From Bog-756 sp963737625 (lineage in GTDB: Bacteria > Actinomycetota > Acidimicrobiia > Acidimicrobiales > RAAP-2), in NCBI GenBank assembly GCA_963737625.1, contig CAVTTK010000001.1:310001-374000 (forward strand): a DNA stretch of 64,000 nt. The letters run 5' to 3'. The position numbers and the translations under genes were made by a program. Under the pieces are notes generated by a model that ran no database searches, was not told the DNA's origin, and saw only the letters and a program-made list of their open reading frames with translations. This document shows positions 51,146-60,683 of this stretch, piece by piece; position 1 is the stretch's first letter, and every line of letters begins with the position of its first letter.

Positions 51146-52654
51146 ATGCTCAGTTTCACGACGCAGAGTGGTCATTTGTCACGTTTTGTCGATCGGAGGC
51201 GGGCCGGAACAGCCCCGGGGTGGTTTCCGGGAGGCGCGAGTCGGCGCACGGTCAGGGGACTGGCGGCTCTGGTGTTCGGTGTGGTCGCCGGCACGGTGGG
51301 GGCCCTGGCTCCGATTGGTCGGGCCGACGCCACGGCGGCCATCCCGCAGATCGCCGCCCACGTGTACCAGGGGGGCGGGGTCATCGGGTTCGGCGACGCC
51401 CAGTCCATCAACGCCCCGATCGGCCCGTCGCTGAGCTCGGTGATGGTGGCCATGGTGCCGGATCCAATGGCCGACGCCGGCCATCAGGGCTACTGGTTGG
51501 CCGCCGCCGACGGGGGAGTGTTCGCCCAGGGAAGCGCCCCCTTCTACGGCTCACTGGGCGCCCTCCACCTGACCGGTCCCGTCGTGGGCATGGCGGCCAC
51601 GCCCGACGGCAAGGGCTACTGGCTGGTGGCTCTCGACGGCGGGGTGTTCACCTTCGGCGACGCCGGCTTCTTCGGCTCGATGGGGGGCAGTCATCTGAAC
51701 AAGCCCGTGGTGGGCATGGCGGCCACGCCCGACGGCAAGGGCTACTGGCTGGTGGCCCAGGACGGAGGGATCTTCACCTTCGGGGATGCCACCTTCTATG
51801 GCTCGGAGGGTGGGGTCCGGCTCAACGCGCCGATCACCGGCATGGCGGCCTCGTCCACCGGGAACGGCTACTGGATGGTGGGGGCCGACGGGGGAATCTT
51901 CACGTTCGGTGACGCCCCGTTTCTCGGCTCGATGGGCGGTGTGGTGCTCAATGATCCGGTCATCGACATGGTGGCCACGCCCCACGACCGCGGCTACGTG
52001 CTGGTGACGACCGACGGTGAGGTCTTCCCCTTCGGGACGGCGGGCTTCTACGGCTCACTGGCCGGTGGCTACGGCGGCAATCCGGCCAACGTGCCCCCAG
52101 TGGCCGCCGTGGCCCTGTCACCCGACGGCCAGGGCTACTGGCTGTTGGAGCCGGACGGGTGGTCCTACGGATTCACCAACCCCCCCAGCCCCTCGCCCGA
52201 CGCCACCACCGCGTCCATCGTGTCCATCGCCAACAGCCAGGTGAACGCCGATCCCGACCGGGGTCGGTTCTGCAATCCCTACGGTCCCTGCGAGGAGTGG
52301 TGCGCCCTGTTCGCCACCTGGGTGTGGGAACGGGCCGGTGTTCCCATCCCGTCCTACCCCTTCACCGGGAACATCTACACCTGGTCGGCGACCCACACCG
52401 GAGTGCTCCCGCCGACGGCGGTCCCGCTTCCGGGTGATGCTGTCCTGTACGGCACCGGTCCGTACTCCACGGCCACGTCGGTGCACGTGGGCGTGGTCGT
52501 GCAGGTCTGGCCGGACGGCGCCGTGGTCACCGTCGAAGGGGACGCCGGCCCGGCCCCGTCGGGGTCACTGGCCGTGGTGATCAACGGTCCGTACCTGCCG
52601 TCCCAGTCGGTGTCCTACAACGGGGTGCCGATCTACGCCTTCGCCCGGCCCTAG
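51146..52654 (+). CDS. Secreted CHAP-like peptidoglycan hydrolase with ~42-residue repeats
   Basis: A 502-residue envelope protein. A signal peptide/anchor lies around residues 30-65. About six repeats with the core GYWLVALDGGVFTFGDAGFF and spacer GSMGGSHLNKPVVGMAATPD run to ~residue 345. The C-terminal domain of ~150 residues carries CEEWCALFATWVWE and VHVGVVVQVWPDGAVVTVEG, the Cys/His pattern of CHAP-type amidases. It probably binds a wall polymer through the repeats and cleaves peptidoglycan. ATG at 51146 was chosen; ATG at 51113 is in frame and possible. Confidence 0.82.
   Translation: MLSFTTQSGHLSRFVDRRRAGTAPGWFPGGASRRTVRGLAALVFGVVAGTVGALAPIGRADATAAIPQIAAHVYQGGGVIGFGDAQSINAPIGPSLSSVMVAMVPDPMADAGHQGYWLAAADGGVFAQGSAPFYGSLGALHLTGPVVGMAATPDGKGYWLVALDGGVFTFGDAGFFGSMGGSHLNKPVVGMAATPDGKGYWLVAQDGGIFTFGDATFYGSEGGVRLNAPITGMAASSTGNGYWMVGADGGIFTFGDAPFLGSMGGVVLNDPVIDMVATPHDRGYVLVTTDGEVFPFGTAGFYGSLAGGYGGNPANVPPVAAVALSPDGQGYWLLEPDGWSYGFTNPPSPSPDATTASIVSIANSQVNADPDRGRFCNPYGPCEEWCALFATWVWERAGVPIPSYPFTGNIYTWSATHTGVLPPTAVPLPGDAVLYGTGPYSTATSVHVGVVVQVWPDGAVVTVEGDAGPAPSGSLAVVINGPYLPSQSVSYNGVPIYAFARP
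51584..51756 (+). repeat. Two exact 47-bp copies, 126 bp apart, in the CHAP gene
   Basis: Positions 51584-51630 and 51710-51756 are identical and encode VGMAATPDGKGYWLVA. The 126-bp spacing is exactly one 42-residue protein repeat. This indicates recent duplication or gene conversion between repeats. Confidence 0.9.
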
Positions 52655-52667
52655 CCGTCCGCCGGTC

Positions 52668-53753
52668 TCAGCTCCTCGTGGTCTGGGACTCCGCCAGGAG
52701 GGACTCCAGCACCAGGGATCGGTGGTCGGTCGAGGACCCCCATGCTTCGGCCAATGCCCACGCCCGCTTCAAGTAGAGATGGAGGTCGCACTCCCAGGTG
52801 TATCCGATGGCCCCGTGAACCTGGAGGGCCACTCGGGCGGCCTCGGTCGCCGCGTCGGATGCGTAGGCCTTGGCGGTGGACGCCGCCCGTGACCCGGCCT
52901 GCTGGCTCTGGTCGAGGGACCAGGCCGCGCCGTAGACGACAGGACGAGCGAACTCCAACCGGACCTGGGCCCCGGCCAACAGGTGCTTGACGGCCTGGAA
53001 GCTGCCGATGGGATGGCCGAACTGCTGGCGCTCCTTGGCGTAGTCGGCCGCCATGGTGATCATGCGGTCGGCCAGACCGAGGAGTTCGGCGGCGGTGGCC
53101 ACGGCGGCGCGGTCGCCGGTGAGGCGCAGCGCGGCGGAGGCGTCGGGGCCGGCCAGGACCCGGGTCTCGGCGGTGGCGGACCAGTGGGGGATCCCCAACC
53201 GACGGGTGGGGTCGAGCGACGGGACCGCACGGACGGTCACCGCTCCGCCGCCGACCACATGAAGCTCGGGGCCGTCATCGCCCCCGGAGGTGAACAGGAC
53301 CAGGAGGTCGGCTCCGTCGGCCCCGGCGATGGCCGTCGGCGTGACCGCCGCCGGCTCGGACGCGGTGCCCACGGCGGCCGTGGCGCGGCCTTCGGCGATG
53401 GCGCCCAACCATGAGACGGCCACGGCGGCTTCGCCCGATCCGGCGGACCGCACCAGGTCGCTCAGCAAGGGGGCCACCACCCCGGTGGTCTCGAGCAGCG
53501 GCTCGGGCAGGGAGACCCGGCCGGCCTCCTCGAGGAGGAGGACCAGATCGACCAACCCGAGTCCGAGTCCTCCTTGGGCTTCGGGGACGGTCAGGGCCAC
53601 CACCCCAAGCTCGGCCAGGACGTCCCAGCGCGCCGTGCGACCGGAGGGGGATTCGAAGGCGGCCCGGAGGTCGTCGGAGGTGCACTCCTTGGCCAGCACC
53701 TGACGCACCGTGTCCCGGAAGGCCGTCTGCTGGTCGCTGAAGGCGAAGTGCAC
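52668..53753 (-). CDS. Acyl-CoA dehydrogenase, short partner subunit
   Basis: A 361-residue dehydrogenase: VHFAFSDQQTAFRDTVRQVL at the start, EAQGGLGLGLVDLVLLLEEA, ADYAKERQQFGHPIGSFQAV and QVHGAIGYTWE. GTG at 53753 follows GGGAGGAG and lies 14 bases after the stop of its larger partner. The open frame upstream is a shadow of that gene. Likely the second subunit of a heteromeric FadE pair; substrate unknown. Confidence 0.87.
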   Translation of the reverse strand: MHFAFSDQQTAFRDTVRQVLAKECTSDDLRAAFESPSGRTARWDVLAELGVVALTVPEAQGGLGLGLVDLVLLLEEAGRVSLPEPLLETTGVVAPLLSDLVRSAGSGEAAVAVSWLGAIAEGRATAAVGTASEPAAVTPTAIAGADGADLLVLFTSGGDDGPELHVVGGGAVTVRAVPSLDPTRRLGIPHWSATAETRVLAGPDASAALRLTGDRAAVATAAELLGLADRMITMAADYAKERQQFGHPIGSFQAVKHLLAGAQVRLEFARPVVYGAAWSLDQSQQAGSRAASTAKAYASDAATEAARVALQVHGAIGYTWECDLHLYLKRAWALAEAWGSSTDHRSLVLESLLAESQTTRS

Positions 53754-53767
53754 GTTCGGCTCCTCCC

Positions 53768-54958
53768 TCAACCCCGGGGCAGGCCGAGCATGCGCTCGGC
53801 GACCACGTTGCGTTGGATCTCGTTGGTGCCCGCATAGATGGGGCCGGCCAAGGCGAACAGATAGCCGTCGAGCCACGGGGCATCCACCCCGGCGCCGTGC
53901 ATCTCCGCCTCCGGGCCCAGCAGGGCCAGGGCGGCGCGGTGTATGGCCAGATCGGTCTCGGACCAGTGGATCTTGTTGGCGCTGGCCTCGGGGCCGACCG
54001 AGCCGCCGTCGAGGACACGGGTGGCCGTCCACAGGGTGTTGAGCCGGTAGGCCTCGGCGTCCATCCAAGCCTGGGCCACGGCATCGGCGCTGCGGGCTGT
54101 CCGCACCGGGTCGAGGGCCAGCCGCTCGGCATAGAGCGTGACGAGGCGCCGTGCCGCCTCGCTGTAGCGGGCCGGGCTGCGCAGGCTGAGGCCGCGCTCC
54201 GAACCGGCGGTGGCCATGGCCACGCTCCAACCCTTCCCCACCCCGCCGAGCACCCTGTCGTCAGGGACGAATACATCTTCGAAGAAGAGCTCGGCGAATC
54301 CGGTCTCCCCGTCGATCTGGGGGATGGGCCGGACCGTGATCCCCGGCGTCGCCATGTCGATGAGGAAGTAGGTCAGACCTCGGTGGCGCTCGGCGCCGGG
54401 ATCGGTGCGGAACAGGCCGAAGCACCACTCGGCGAAGGCCCCCCGAGAAGCCCAGGTCTTCTGGCCGGTGAGCAACCAGCCGTCGTCGCCGGACGCACGG
54501 ACGGCCCGGCTGCGGATGCCGGCCAGGTCGGATCCGGCATCGGGTTCCGACCAGCCCTGGCACCAGATCTCCCGGCCGGAGGCCATGGAGGGCAAGAAGC
54601 GCTCCTTCTGCGCTTCGGTGCCGAACTCGAACAGCGTGGGAGCGAGCAGGAACACGCCGTTCTGACTGACCCGGAGCGGCGCCTCGGCCCGCCAGTACTC
54701 CTCCTCGAAGATCAGCCATTCGAGGATGCCCACGTCCCGCCCCCCGAACGCCGCCGGCCACGAGACCACCGACCACCGGTCGGCGTACATGGTCTGCTCC
54801 CACCGGCGGTGGGCCTCGAATCCCTCTGCCGTGTCGAGGGAGGGGAGGGAGCGGGGAGCGGGCGTGTGGTCGGCCAGCCACGAGCGCGCCTCGGCCCGGA
54901 AGGCCTCCTGGGTCGCCGTGTAGTGCAGGTCGATCGGTGCGTCCATGCTCGTGTCCAT
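53768..54958 (-). CDS. Acyl-CoA dehydrogenase, long partner subunit
   Basis: A 396-residue dehydrogenase with WCQGWSEPDAGSDLAGIRSR, LLTGQKTWASRGAFAEW, and AGTNEIQRNVVAERMLGLPR. First gene of the pair with 52668; the two resemble the 45931/44898 pair. Start ATG 54958 or 54946; the later one (MDAPIDLHY) aligns better with the paralogue. The gap to the divergent thiolase holds a 27-bp palindrome. Confidence 0.88.
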   Translation of the reverse strand: MDTSMDAPIDLHYTATQEAFRAEARSWLADHTPAPRSLPSLDTAEGFEAHRRWEQTMYADRWSVVSWPAAFGGRDVGILEWLIFEEEYWRAEAPLRVSQNGVFLLAPTLFEFGTEAQKERFLPSMASGREIWCQGWSEPDAGSDLAGIRSRAVRASGDDGWLLTGQKTWASRGAFAEWCFGLFRTDPGAERHRGLTYFLIDMATPGITVRPIPQIDGETGFAELFFEDVFVPDDRVLGGVGKGWSVAMATAGSERGLSLRSPARYSEAARRLVTLYAERLALDPVRTARSADAVAQAWMDAEAYRLNTLWTATRVLDGGSVGPEASANKIHWSETDLAIHRAALALLGPEAEMHGAGVDAPWLDGYLFALAGPIYAGTNEIQRNVVAERMLGLPRG

Positions 54959-55021
54959 CGGTCGGGATCGGGTCGGTGCAGGTTCAGACCGGCCGCACCA
55001 GGCGGCCGGATCCGGACAAGG

Positions 55022-55048
55022 GGAAATCTGACACACCGCCAGATTTCC
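55022..55048. promoter_or_regulatory. 27-bp operator-like palindrome, site 4
   Basis: Nine-base perfect arms GGAAATCTG/CAGATTTCC around a nine-base centre. Inside it is CTGAC-N5-GCCAG, one mismatch from the CTGAC-N5-GTCAG sites. It is 33 bases before the thiolase ATG and 64 bases before the acyl-CoA dehydrogenase start, so one repressor could control both. Confidence 0.6.
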
Positions 55049-55080
55049 GGCAACCACGGCCCATCGGTCACAATGTGGGT

Positions 55081-56286
55081 ATGCCCAATGCCGTGATCGT
55101 CGATGTCGTCCGCACCCCGGTGGGGAGGAGGAACGGCCGACTGTCCGGATGGCACGCCGTAGACCTGGCCGCCCAGCCGCTCCGGGCCCTGGTGGAGCGG
55201 AACGACCTCGATCCGGCTCTGGTGGAGGACGTCATCTACGGGTGCACCATGACCGTCGGCGAACAGGCCATGAACATCGGACGCAACGCCGCCCTGGCCG
55301 CCGGCTTTCCCGATACGGTGCCCGGGACCACGGTCGACCGGCAGTGTGGTTCGGCTCAGCAGGCGGTCCACTTCGCCGCCCAGGCGGTGATGTCCGGGGC
55401 CATGGACATCGTCATCGGGGGAGGCGTGGAGTCGATGAGCCGGGTGCCCATCGGGGCCACCACCGACCACGGCCCGGGTGAGGCCTACGGACCGACGGTG
55501 CACGAGCGCTTCGACTTCATCCATCAAGGACTGAGCGCCGAAGAGATCGCCCGACGGTGGGGGATCAGCCGGGAGGCCATGGACCGCTACGCCCTCCAGT
55601 CGCACGACCGGGCGGCCCGGGCCATCGCCGAGGGCCGCTTCGACAACGAGATCATCCCGCTGGCCACCCGCCGGGCCGTGGTGGAGAACAAGGTGGCCGT
55701 GGCAGGCAGCGACGAGGGTGATCCGGCCGGCGAGGGTCCGCTGACCTTCGACGAGGGGGTGCGGGCCGGCTCCACCTACGAGAAGCTGGCCGGCCTCCCC
55801 CCGGCGTTCGTGGAGGACGGCCTCATCACCGCGGCCAGTTCGTCGCAGATCTCCGATGGAGCCGCCGCCGTGCTGGTCATGTCCGAGGAGAGGGCCGGCC
55901 AGCTCGGCCTCACCCCGAGGGCCCGGTTCCACACCTTCGCCGTGGCGGCCAACGACCCGGTGATCATGCTGACCGCACCGATCCCCGCCACCACCCTCGT
56001 GCTCGAGAAGTCGAAGCTCTCCCTCGACGACATCGACCTGGTCGAGATCAACGAGGCCTTCGCCTCGGTGGTCCTGGCCTGGGAGCAGGAGCACCATCCG
56101 GACATGGACAGGGTCAACGTGAACGGGGGGGCCATTGCCATCGGCCATCCCACGGGCGGGTCTGGCGCCCGGCTGCTGGCCACGCTGCTCAACGAGATGG
56201 AGCGCACCGGAGCCCGCTACGGGCTGCAGACCATGTGCGAGGGCGGTGGCCAGGCCAACGCCACCATTATCGAGCGCTTGGGTTGA
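55081..56286 (+). CDS. Acetyl-CoA acetyltransferase (thiolase), FadA5/FadA6-like
   Basis: A 401-residue thiolase that cleaves a 3-ketoacyl-CoA to shorten it by acetyl- or propionyl-CoA. Full catalytic set: Cys89 in VDRQCGSAQQAV, His356 in AIAIGHPTGGSG, Cys386 in TMCEGGGQAN. DRQCGS(A/S)QQA wording is common in steroid-pathway thiolases. Assignment to ring or side-chain step is not possible from sequence. No ribosome-binding site; CACAAT ends six bases before the ATG, suggesting a leaderless start. Confidence 0.88.
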   Translation: MPNAVIVDVVRTPVGRRNGRLSGWHAVDLAAQPLRALVERNDLDPALVEDVIYGCTMTVGEQAMNIGRNAALAAGFPDTVPGTTVDRQCGSAQQAVHFAAQAVMSGAMDIVIGGGVESMSRVPIGATTDHGPGEAYGPTVHERFDFIHQGLSAEEIARRWGISREAMDRYALQSHDRAARAIAEGRFDNEIIPLATRRAVVENKVAVAGSDEGDPAGEGPLTFDEGVRAGSTYEKLAGLPPAFVEDGLITAASSSQISDGAAAVLVMSEERAGQLGLTPRARFHTFAVAANDPVIMLTAPIPATTLVLEKSKLSLDDIDLVEINEAFASVVLAWEQEHHPDMDRVNVNGGAIAIGHPTGGSGARLLATLLNEMERTGARYGLQTMCEGGGQANATIIERLG

Positions 56287-56304
56287 GCGCCCTCGGGCCA
56301 GGCG

Positions 56305-59300
56305 CTACGCGGCGTCGGGCCCGGACCCGGCAGACCCGGAGACCTCGAGTGCCTTGCCGTCGGACTCGATCCCGGACTCCGACTCGGACTCGGGCTCGGT
56401 CCACGATGCGTGCTTGTTGAAGTCGACGCTGTCGGCCTTGGTGGGACGGGACATGAGATACCCCTGGTAGAGGTCGCAGCCCAATTCGGCCACCCGCTGG
56501 AGCTGCACGGGTCGTTCCACGCCCTCGGCCAGGACCACCAGTCCGAGGGCCTTGGACAGCTGCACGATGGCGGCCACGATGGCCTCGTCGTTCTCGAAGG
56601 CGCCGAGACCGTCCACGAACGACTTGTCGATCTTCAGGATCTTGACCGGGAACCGCTTGAGCTGGGCCAGTGAGGAGTAGCCGGTCCCGAAGTCGTCGAT
56701 GGCCAGGCCGACACCCATCTCATGGATGCCTCCCAGCATGGCGATCGAGGCGGAGGTGTCGCTCATGAGCATGCTCTCGGTCACCTCCATCACCAGGGCC
56801 TCGGGGGGGAGGCCCGAGTCGGCCAGGGCCGAGGCGATGGTGTCGAGGAGCTCGGTGTCGCTCAGCTGATGGGCCGAGAGGTTCACCGTGATGTACGCGT
56901 CCTCGGCGCCGGGGAGCTCGCGGCGCCACCGAGCCATGGTCTGGCACGCTTCGCGCAGCACCCAGCGGCCCAGCGAGAAGATCAGGTCGGTCTCCTCGGC
57001 GAAGGGGATGAACTCCATCGGCCCGAGCAGACCCCGCGACGGGTGGTGCCACCGGACCAGGGCCTCCATGGCCACGATCCGGTCGTCCTTGACCGAGGCG
57101 ATGGGCTGGTAGTGGACGGCCAACTCGTCGTGATCGATGGAGTGGCGCAGATCGTCGTAGATCTCCAGCCGGGCCACCGACTTGGCCCGCAGTGACTCGT
57201 CGAACACCTCCACCCGGGAGCGGCCCTTGTTCTTGGCCTGGAACATGGCCACGTCGGCCTGCTGGAGGATGTCCTGGGCCGACTGCCGGCCCCGCATGAC
57301 GAAGGCGATCCCCACGCTGCAGGTCACCACCACGTTGCGTCCGGTGGAGAGCTGGACCGGATCGGACAGCAGTCTCGAGTACTCGACGGCCAGGCTGGTG
57401 GCCACCTCGACGTCGCGCACGTTGCGACACAGGACCACGAACTCGTCCCCGGAGAAGCGGCTGACCACGTCGCCGCCCCGGACGGCCGACTTGAACCGCT
57501 GGGCCAGGGCCAGGAGCACCTCATCACCGCTGGCGTGCCCGAACGAGTCATTGACCAGCTTGAACCGGTCGAGGTCGATGAAGAGCACGGCCAGGTTGGT
57601 GCCCCGCTGCATGGACACCAGCAGCTCCCGCTCCAACTCGTCATTGAACAGGGAGCGGTTGCCCAGTCCGGTGAGGGAGTCGTGGTAGGCCAGCCAGTGG
57701 AGTTGGGCCTCGGCCGCCTTGCGGTCGGTGACGTCGGTGAACGAGCACACCACCATGGGCGACTCGCTGGCGCCGGCCCCGGAGAGGAGGCGTGAGCTGA
57801 GCGATAGCCACTGGCGCCGTCCGCTCCCGTCGGTGACCCCGATGACCAGGTCGTCCTGGGAGGCACCGGTGCTCAGGGTCACGGCATGGGGGAAGGAGTC
57901 GGCCGACATCGGGTGCCCGTTGGCCTCGATGGCGATCGACGACCCGGTGAAGATCTGGTGGCTGGACCCCGCGTTCAACCGGTCCCCGAGGATCCGGGCC
58001 GCCGCCTCGTTGTGGGCGGAGACGTTGCCGTTCTGGTCGAACAGGACGATGCCCTCGCTGAGGGAGGCCACGACGGCCTCGTAACGCTCCTCGGCGGCAC
58101 GGCGGCCGGCCTCGGCCTGGCGGGCGTCGGTGAGTTCGGTGCACACCACCACCCAACCGGAGGGCTGGGTGTCGTCATCGATCAGCGGGTCGATGGAGAC
58201 CAGTACGTCGACCTCCGACCCGTCCTTGCGATGGTGCGAGCGTTGGCCCCGCTCCAGAACCGCAGCGCTGTCGGTGCGATTCGAGGTGACGACGGCGGCG
58301 ATGGACAGACCGGCCACCTCTTCCTCGGTCCAGCCGTAGATGGTCCGGGCCGCCTCGTTCCAGCTCTCGATCTTTCCCTCGGCGTCGATACCGATGATGG
58401 CGTCGGACACATGGGCCAACAGGCTGGCGCGGTAGCGGTTGGCGGCTTCGGCGGCGCGACGCTCCGAGATGTCCCGCATGATGACCTGGTAGGCCGGCTC
58501 GCCCCCCCAGCTGGTGCGGACGCTGGTGACCTCCATGACGTTCACCGTGCCGTCCGGCGAGAGGATGCGCGCCTCCCCGTGCTCGACGAACTGACCCTCC
58601 TCTTTGAGCATGGCGATGCGCTCGATGGTGTCGACGAGGTCGTTGGGGTGGACGAAGTCGGTGATCGACTTCCCGAGGTGATCCGAGACGCTCCCGCCTC
58701 CGGCCAGGTTCACGGCGGCCCGGTTGCCGTACACCATGTTTCCGTATTGATGGACGACAATGGCGTCCGGCGACACCTCGGACAACAGGCGATAGCGATC
58801 GACCATGTCGCCCAGTTCCTGCTCGAACTTCTGCTGGGCAGTGACGTTGATGACGACCCCGGTGTAGAACTCGGGAGCGTCTCCTTCGCCGTCACCGTCG
58901 GGGTGTGAGAGCGAGGGGATCATCGCCGGCGAAGCCCGGATGACCACGCTGTGCTCTTTGCCGTCCGGGCTGGTCAGCTTGACCCGAAGGTCGAAGTCGG
59001 CAAATGGGGTGCCCATCCGGATGGGGTTCAGAATGGGCGCCAGGATGGCTTCGCCGACATCCAGGGCGCCGCTCGTGTCCGGGGATGGGTCCGAGGTGTC
59101 GCCCGGTGATCCGCGGCCGACCGACGAGGCGTCAGTGGCGGTTCCACCGACCTGCACGGTGAACTCGTCGGTGCCGGGGGGGAAGCCGAACAGCTCCTCT
59201 ACCGGGGAGGACCAGATGATCCGGTCCTTTGCGCAATCGTAGATCCAGGTGACGCTGGGCAGGCCGTCCCCGGAGAGGTCGACATCATGGGCCAGCTCGA

Positions 59301-59388
59301 AGGTCCGGTCGGCCACCAGCGAGTCCAATTCGATGCGATCGAATGACAGGGTACGGTTCCGGTCCCCGAAGCTACCTACCGTGCTCAT
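56305..59388 (-). CDS. PAS-rich GGDEF-EAL cyclic di-GMP signalling protein
   Basis: A 1027-residue soluble sensor. About four PAS domains (roughly 35-190, 200-310, 315-430, 440-570) precede a GGDEF domain (575-735) and an EAL domain (745-990). The cyclase motif reads SGDEF (Ser646), a variant that is active in some proteins. The EAL motif is intact (Glu775 in MEALVRWHH, plus DDFGTGYSSLAQLK), so phosphodiesterase activity is likely. A Ser/Glu-rich tail closes the protein. No membrane segments. ATG 59388 or GTG 59394. Confidence 0.92.
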   Translation of the reverse strand: MSTVGSFGDRNRTLSFDRIELDSLVADRTFELAHDVDLSGDGLPSVTWIYDCAKDRIIWSSPVEELFGFPPGTDEFTVQVGGTATDASSVGRGSPGDTSDPSPDTSGALDVGEAILAPILNPIRMGTPFADFDLRVKLTSPDGKEHSVVIRASPAMIPSLSHPDGDGEGDAPEFYTGVVINVTAQQKFEQELGDMVDRYRLLSEVSPDAIVVHQYGNMVYGNRAAVNLAGGGSVSDHLGKSITDFVHPNDLVDTIERIAMLKEEGQFVEHGEARILSPDGTVNVMEVTSVRTSWGGEPAYQVIMRDISERRAAEAANRYRASLLAHVSDAIIGIDAEGKIESWNEAARTIYGWTEEEVAGLSIAAVVTSNRTDSAAVLERGQRSHHRKDGSEVDVLVSIDPLIDDDTQPSGWVVVCTELTDARQAEAGRRAAEERYEAVVASLSEGIVLFDQNGNVSAHNEAAARILGDRLNAGSSHQIFTGSSIAIEANGHPMSADSFPHAVTLSTGASQDDLVIGVTDGSGRRQWLSLSSRLLSGAGASESPMVVCSFTDVTDRKAAEAQLHWLAYHDSLTGLGNRSLFNDELERELLVSMQRGTNLAVLFIDLDRFKLVNDSFGHASGDEVLLALAQRFKSAVRGGDVVSRFSGDEFVVLCRNVRDVEVATSLAVEYSRLLSDPVQLSTGRNVVVTCSVGIAFVMRGRQSAQDILQQADVAMFQAKNKGRSRVEVFDESLRAKSVARLEIYDDLRHSIDHDELAVHYQPIASVKDDRIVAMEALVRWHHPSRGLLGPMEFIPFAEETDLIFSLGRWVLREACQTMARWRRELPGAEDAYITVNLSAHQLSDTELLDTIASALADSGLPPEALVMEVTESMLMSDTSASIAMLGGIHEMGVGLAIDDFGTGYSSLAQLKRFPVKILKIDKSFVDGLGAFENDEAIVAAIVQLSKALGLVVLAEGVERPVQLQRVAELGCDLYQGYLMSRPTKADSVDFNKHASWTEPESESESGIESDGKALEVSGSAGSGPDAA

Positions 59389-59437
59389 AGACACTACTCA
59401 TCGGCCAAATCCGCACCAACCTTAAGCCCAGTGCGCT

Positions 59438-59465
59438 GCCCTTTTACAGGGCAAATGGCCCATTT
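59438..59465. other. Two abutting palindromes between ketoacyl synthase and GGDEF-EAL genes
   Basis: GCCCT-tttac-AGGGC (59438-59452) directly followed by AAATGG-c-CCATTT (59453-59465). They begin four bases past the ketoacyl synthase stop on the minus strand. Either a terminator for that gene or a regulatory site for the next one. Confidence 0.4.
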
Positions 59466-59468
59466 TGT

Positions 59469-60683
59469 TCAGTACCCGGGTTCGCCGATGATCAAGGCCG
59501 AGTTATACCCGCCCAGGCCCAGTGACGATTTCACCATCGGCCCCGGAACCCGGGGCGTATAGCCGTTCACCAGGCGAGGATGACCAGCTGCCACTTGACG
59601 GGGAGCGGGGATGAAGCCGGTCTGGAAGGCATAGATGGTGGCCAGGATCTCGACGCCTGATGCCGCGGCCTGGCAGTGTCCGGTCAGCGGTTTCACCGAA
59701 AATATCCCGTGCGCCTGGGGAAAGAGCGTGTCGAGGACCTCGGCTTCAGCAGCGTCGCACTGCGCCGTCCCCGGCCCGTGGGCGTTCATATAGGCGATCT
59801 CGGAAGCATCGACTCCCGAACTGGCCACCGCGTCGTTGAAGCAACGGAATACCTCGACCAGATCGGGATTGATGCTCACCGCATTGAAGCCGTCCATGGT
59901 CATGGCCCCGCCGAGAACCGACGCGTACGCCCCCTGATCCTGGTTCGAGAGCACCATGGCCACGGCGGCCTCTCCGCCGGGGAACCCCCTGCTCCCCTCT
60001 TGGAAGGGTCGGCAGCCGTCGAGAGCCTCTCGATCCGCCACAGCCACGCCCAGGTCGCAGAAGCCGCTGATGTTCTCGCTCAACAGCGACAGGTCACAGT
60101 TCAAGAAGATGACATCGGAGGCGATACCGGAGTCGAGCCAGGACTTGGCCGTGATGATCCCGGCGTTGCCCGATGAGCACATGGCGGAGACGGACATGGT
60201 CGGACCGTGGAAGTCGTTCTCCTTCATCAACATGGAAATGACCGTCGAGGGCATCAGGTTGACCCACTGCCGCGGCTCGGCCGCCTTTTCACTCCTATGG
60301 AAGTCGCGCCACATCTCCACGTCACCCAGCACCAGACTGTGCACCAACCCCACGGTGGGCCCCGGCTTCCATCCCCGTCCGAGGGCATCGGTGATGGCCT
60401 CCCGGGCGGCGAATCGAACGGCTTGCATGAATCGGCTCGGTCCGTCCCTGCGGTCCCCCTCCGACCTGATCTTCGCCACGTAGGCCGTGCCCTCCGGGCG
60501 AAGGCCGGGGAACCCGTCGGTCAGCTTGACGGCACTGTCCCCGAGGAGGAATCCGTCCCAGATGTGCTTCCGGCCCCACCCGTATCCCGTCACGGCCCCT
60601 ACGCCGGCGATGTGGGCCGGCGTGTCTCGTCCGAACTTGCGGGCAGGGCGCTGGTCACTTGTGGACGGGACGTTTTCCGACAT
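59469..60683 (-). CDS. Stand-alone beta-ketoacyl synthase
   Basis: A 404-residue condensing enzyme of the FabF/KAS II fold. Cys169 in SAMCSSGNAG, His302 in NAHGPGT and His336 in LTGHCQAA form the Cys-His-His triad, spaced as in FabF. The gatekeeping and dimer regions look normal. It extends acyl-ACP with malonyl-ACP, but no acyl carrier protein, reductase or acyltransferase gene is nearby, so the pathway is unknown. ATG 60683 follows GAGGAG. Confidence 0.87.
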   Translation of the reverse strand: MSENVPSTSDQRPARKFGRDTPAHIAGVGAVTGYGWGRKHIWDGFLLGDSAVKLTDGFPGLRPEGTAYVAKIRSEGDRRDGPSRFMQAVRFAAREAITDALGRGWKPGPTVGLVHSLVLGDVEMWRDFHRSEKAAEPRQWVNLMPSTVISMLMKENDFHGPTMSVSAMCSSGNAGIITAKSWLDSGIASDVIFLNCDLSLLSENISGFCDLGVAVADREALDGCRPFQEGSRGFPGGEAAVAMVLSNQDQGAYASVLGGAMTMDGFNAVSINPDLVEVFRCFNDAVASSGVDASEIAYMNAHGPGTAQCDAAEAEVLDTLFPQAHGIFSVKPLTGHCQAAASGVEILATIYAFQTGFIPAPRQVAAGHPRLVNGYTPRVPGPMVKSSLGLGGYNSALIIGEPGY

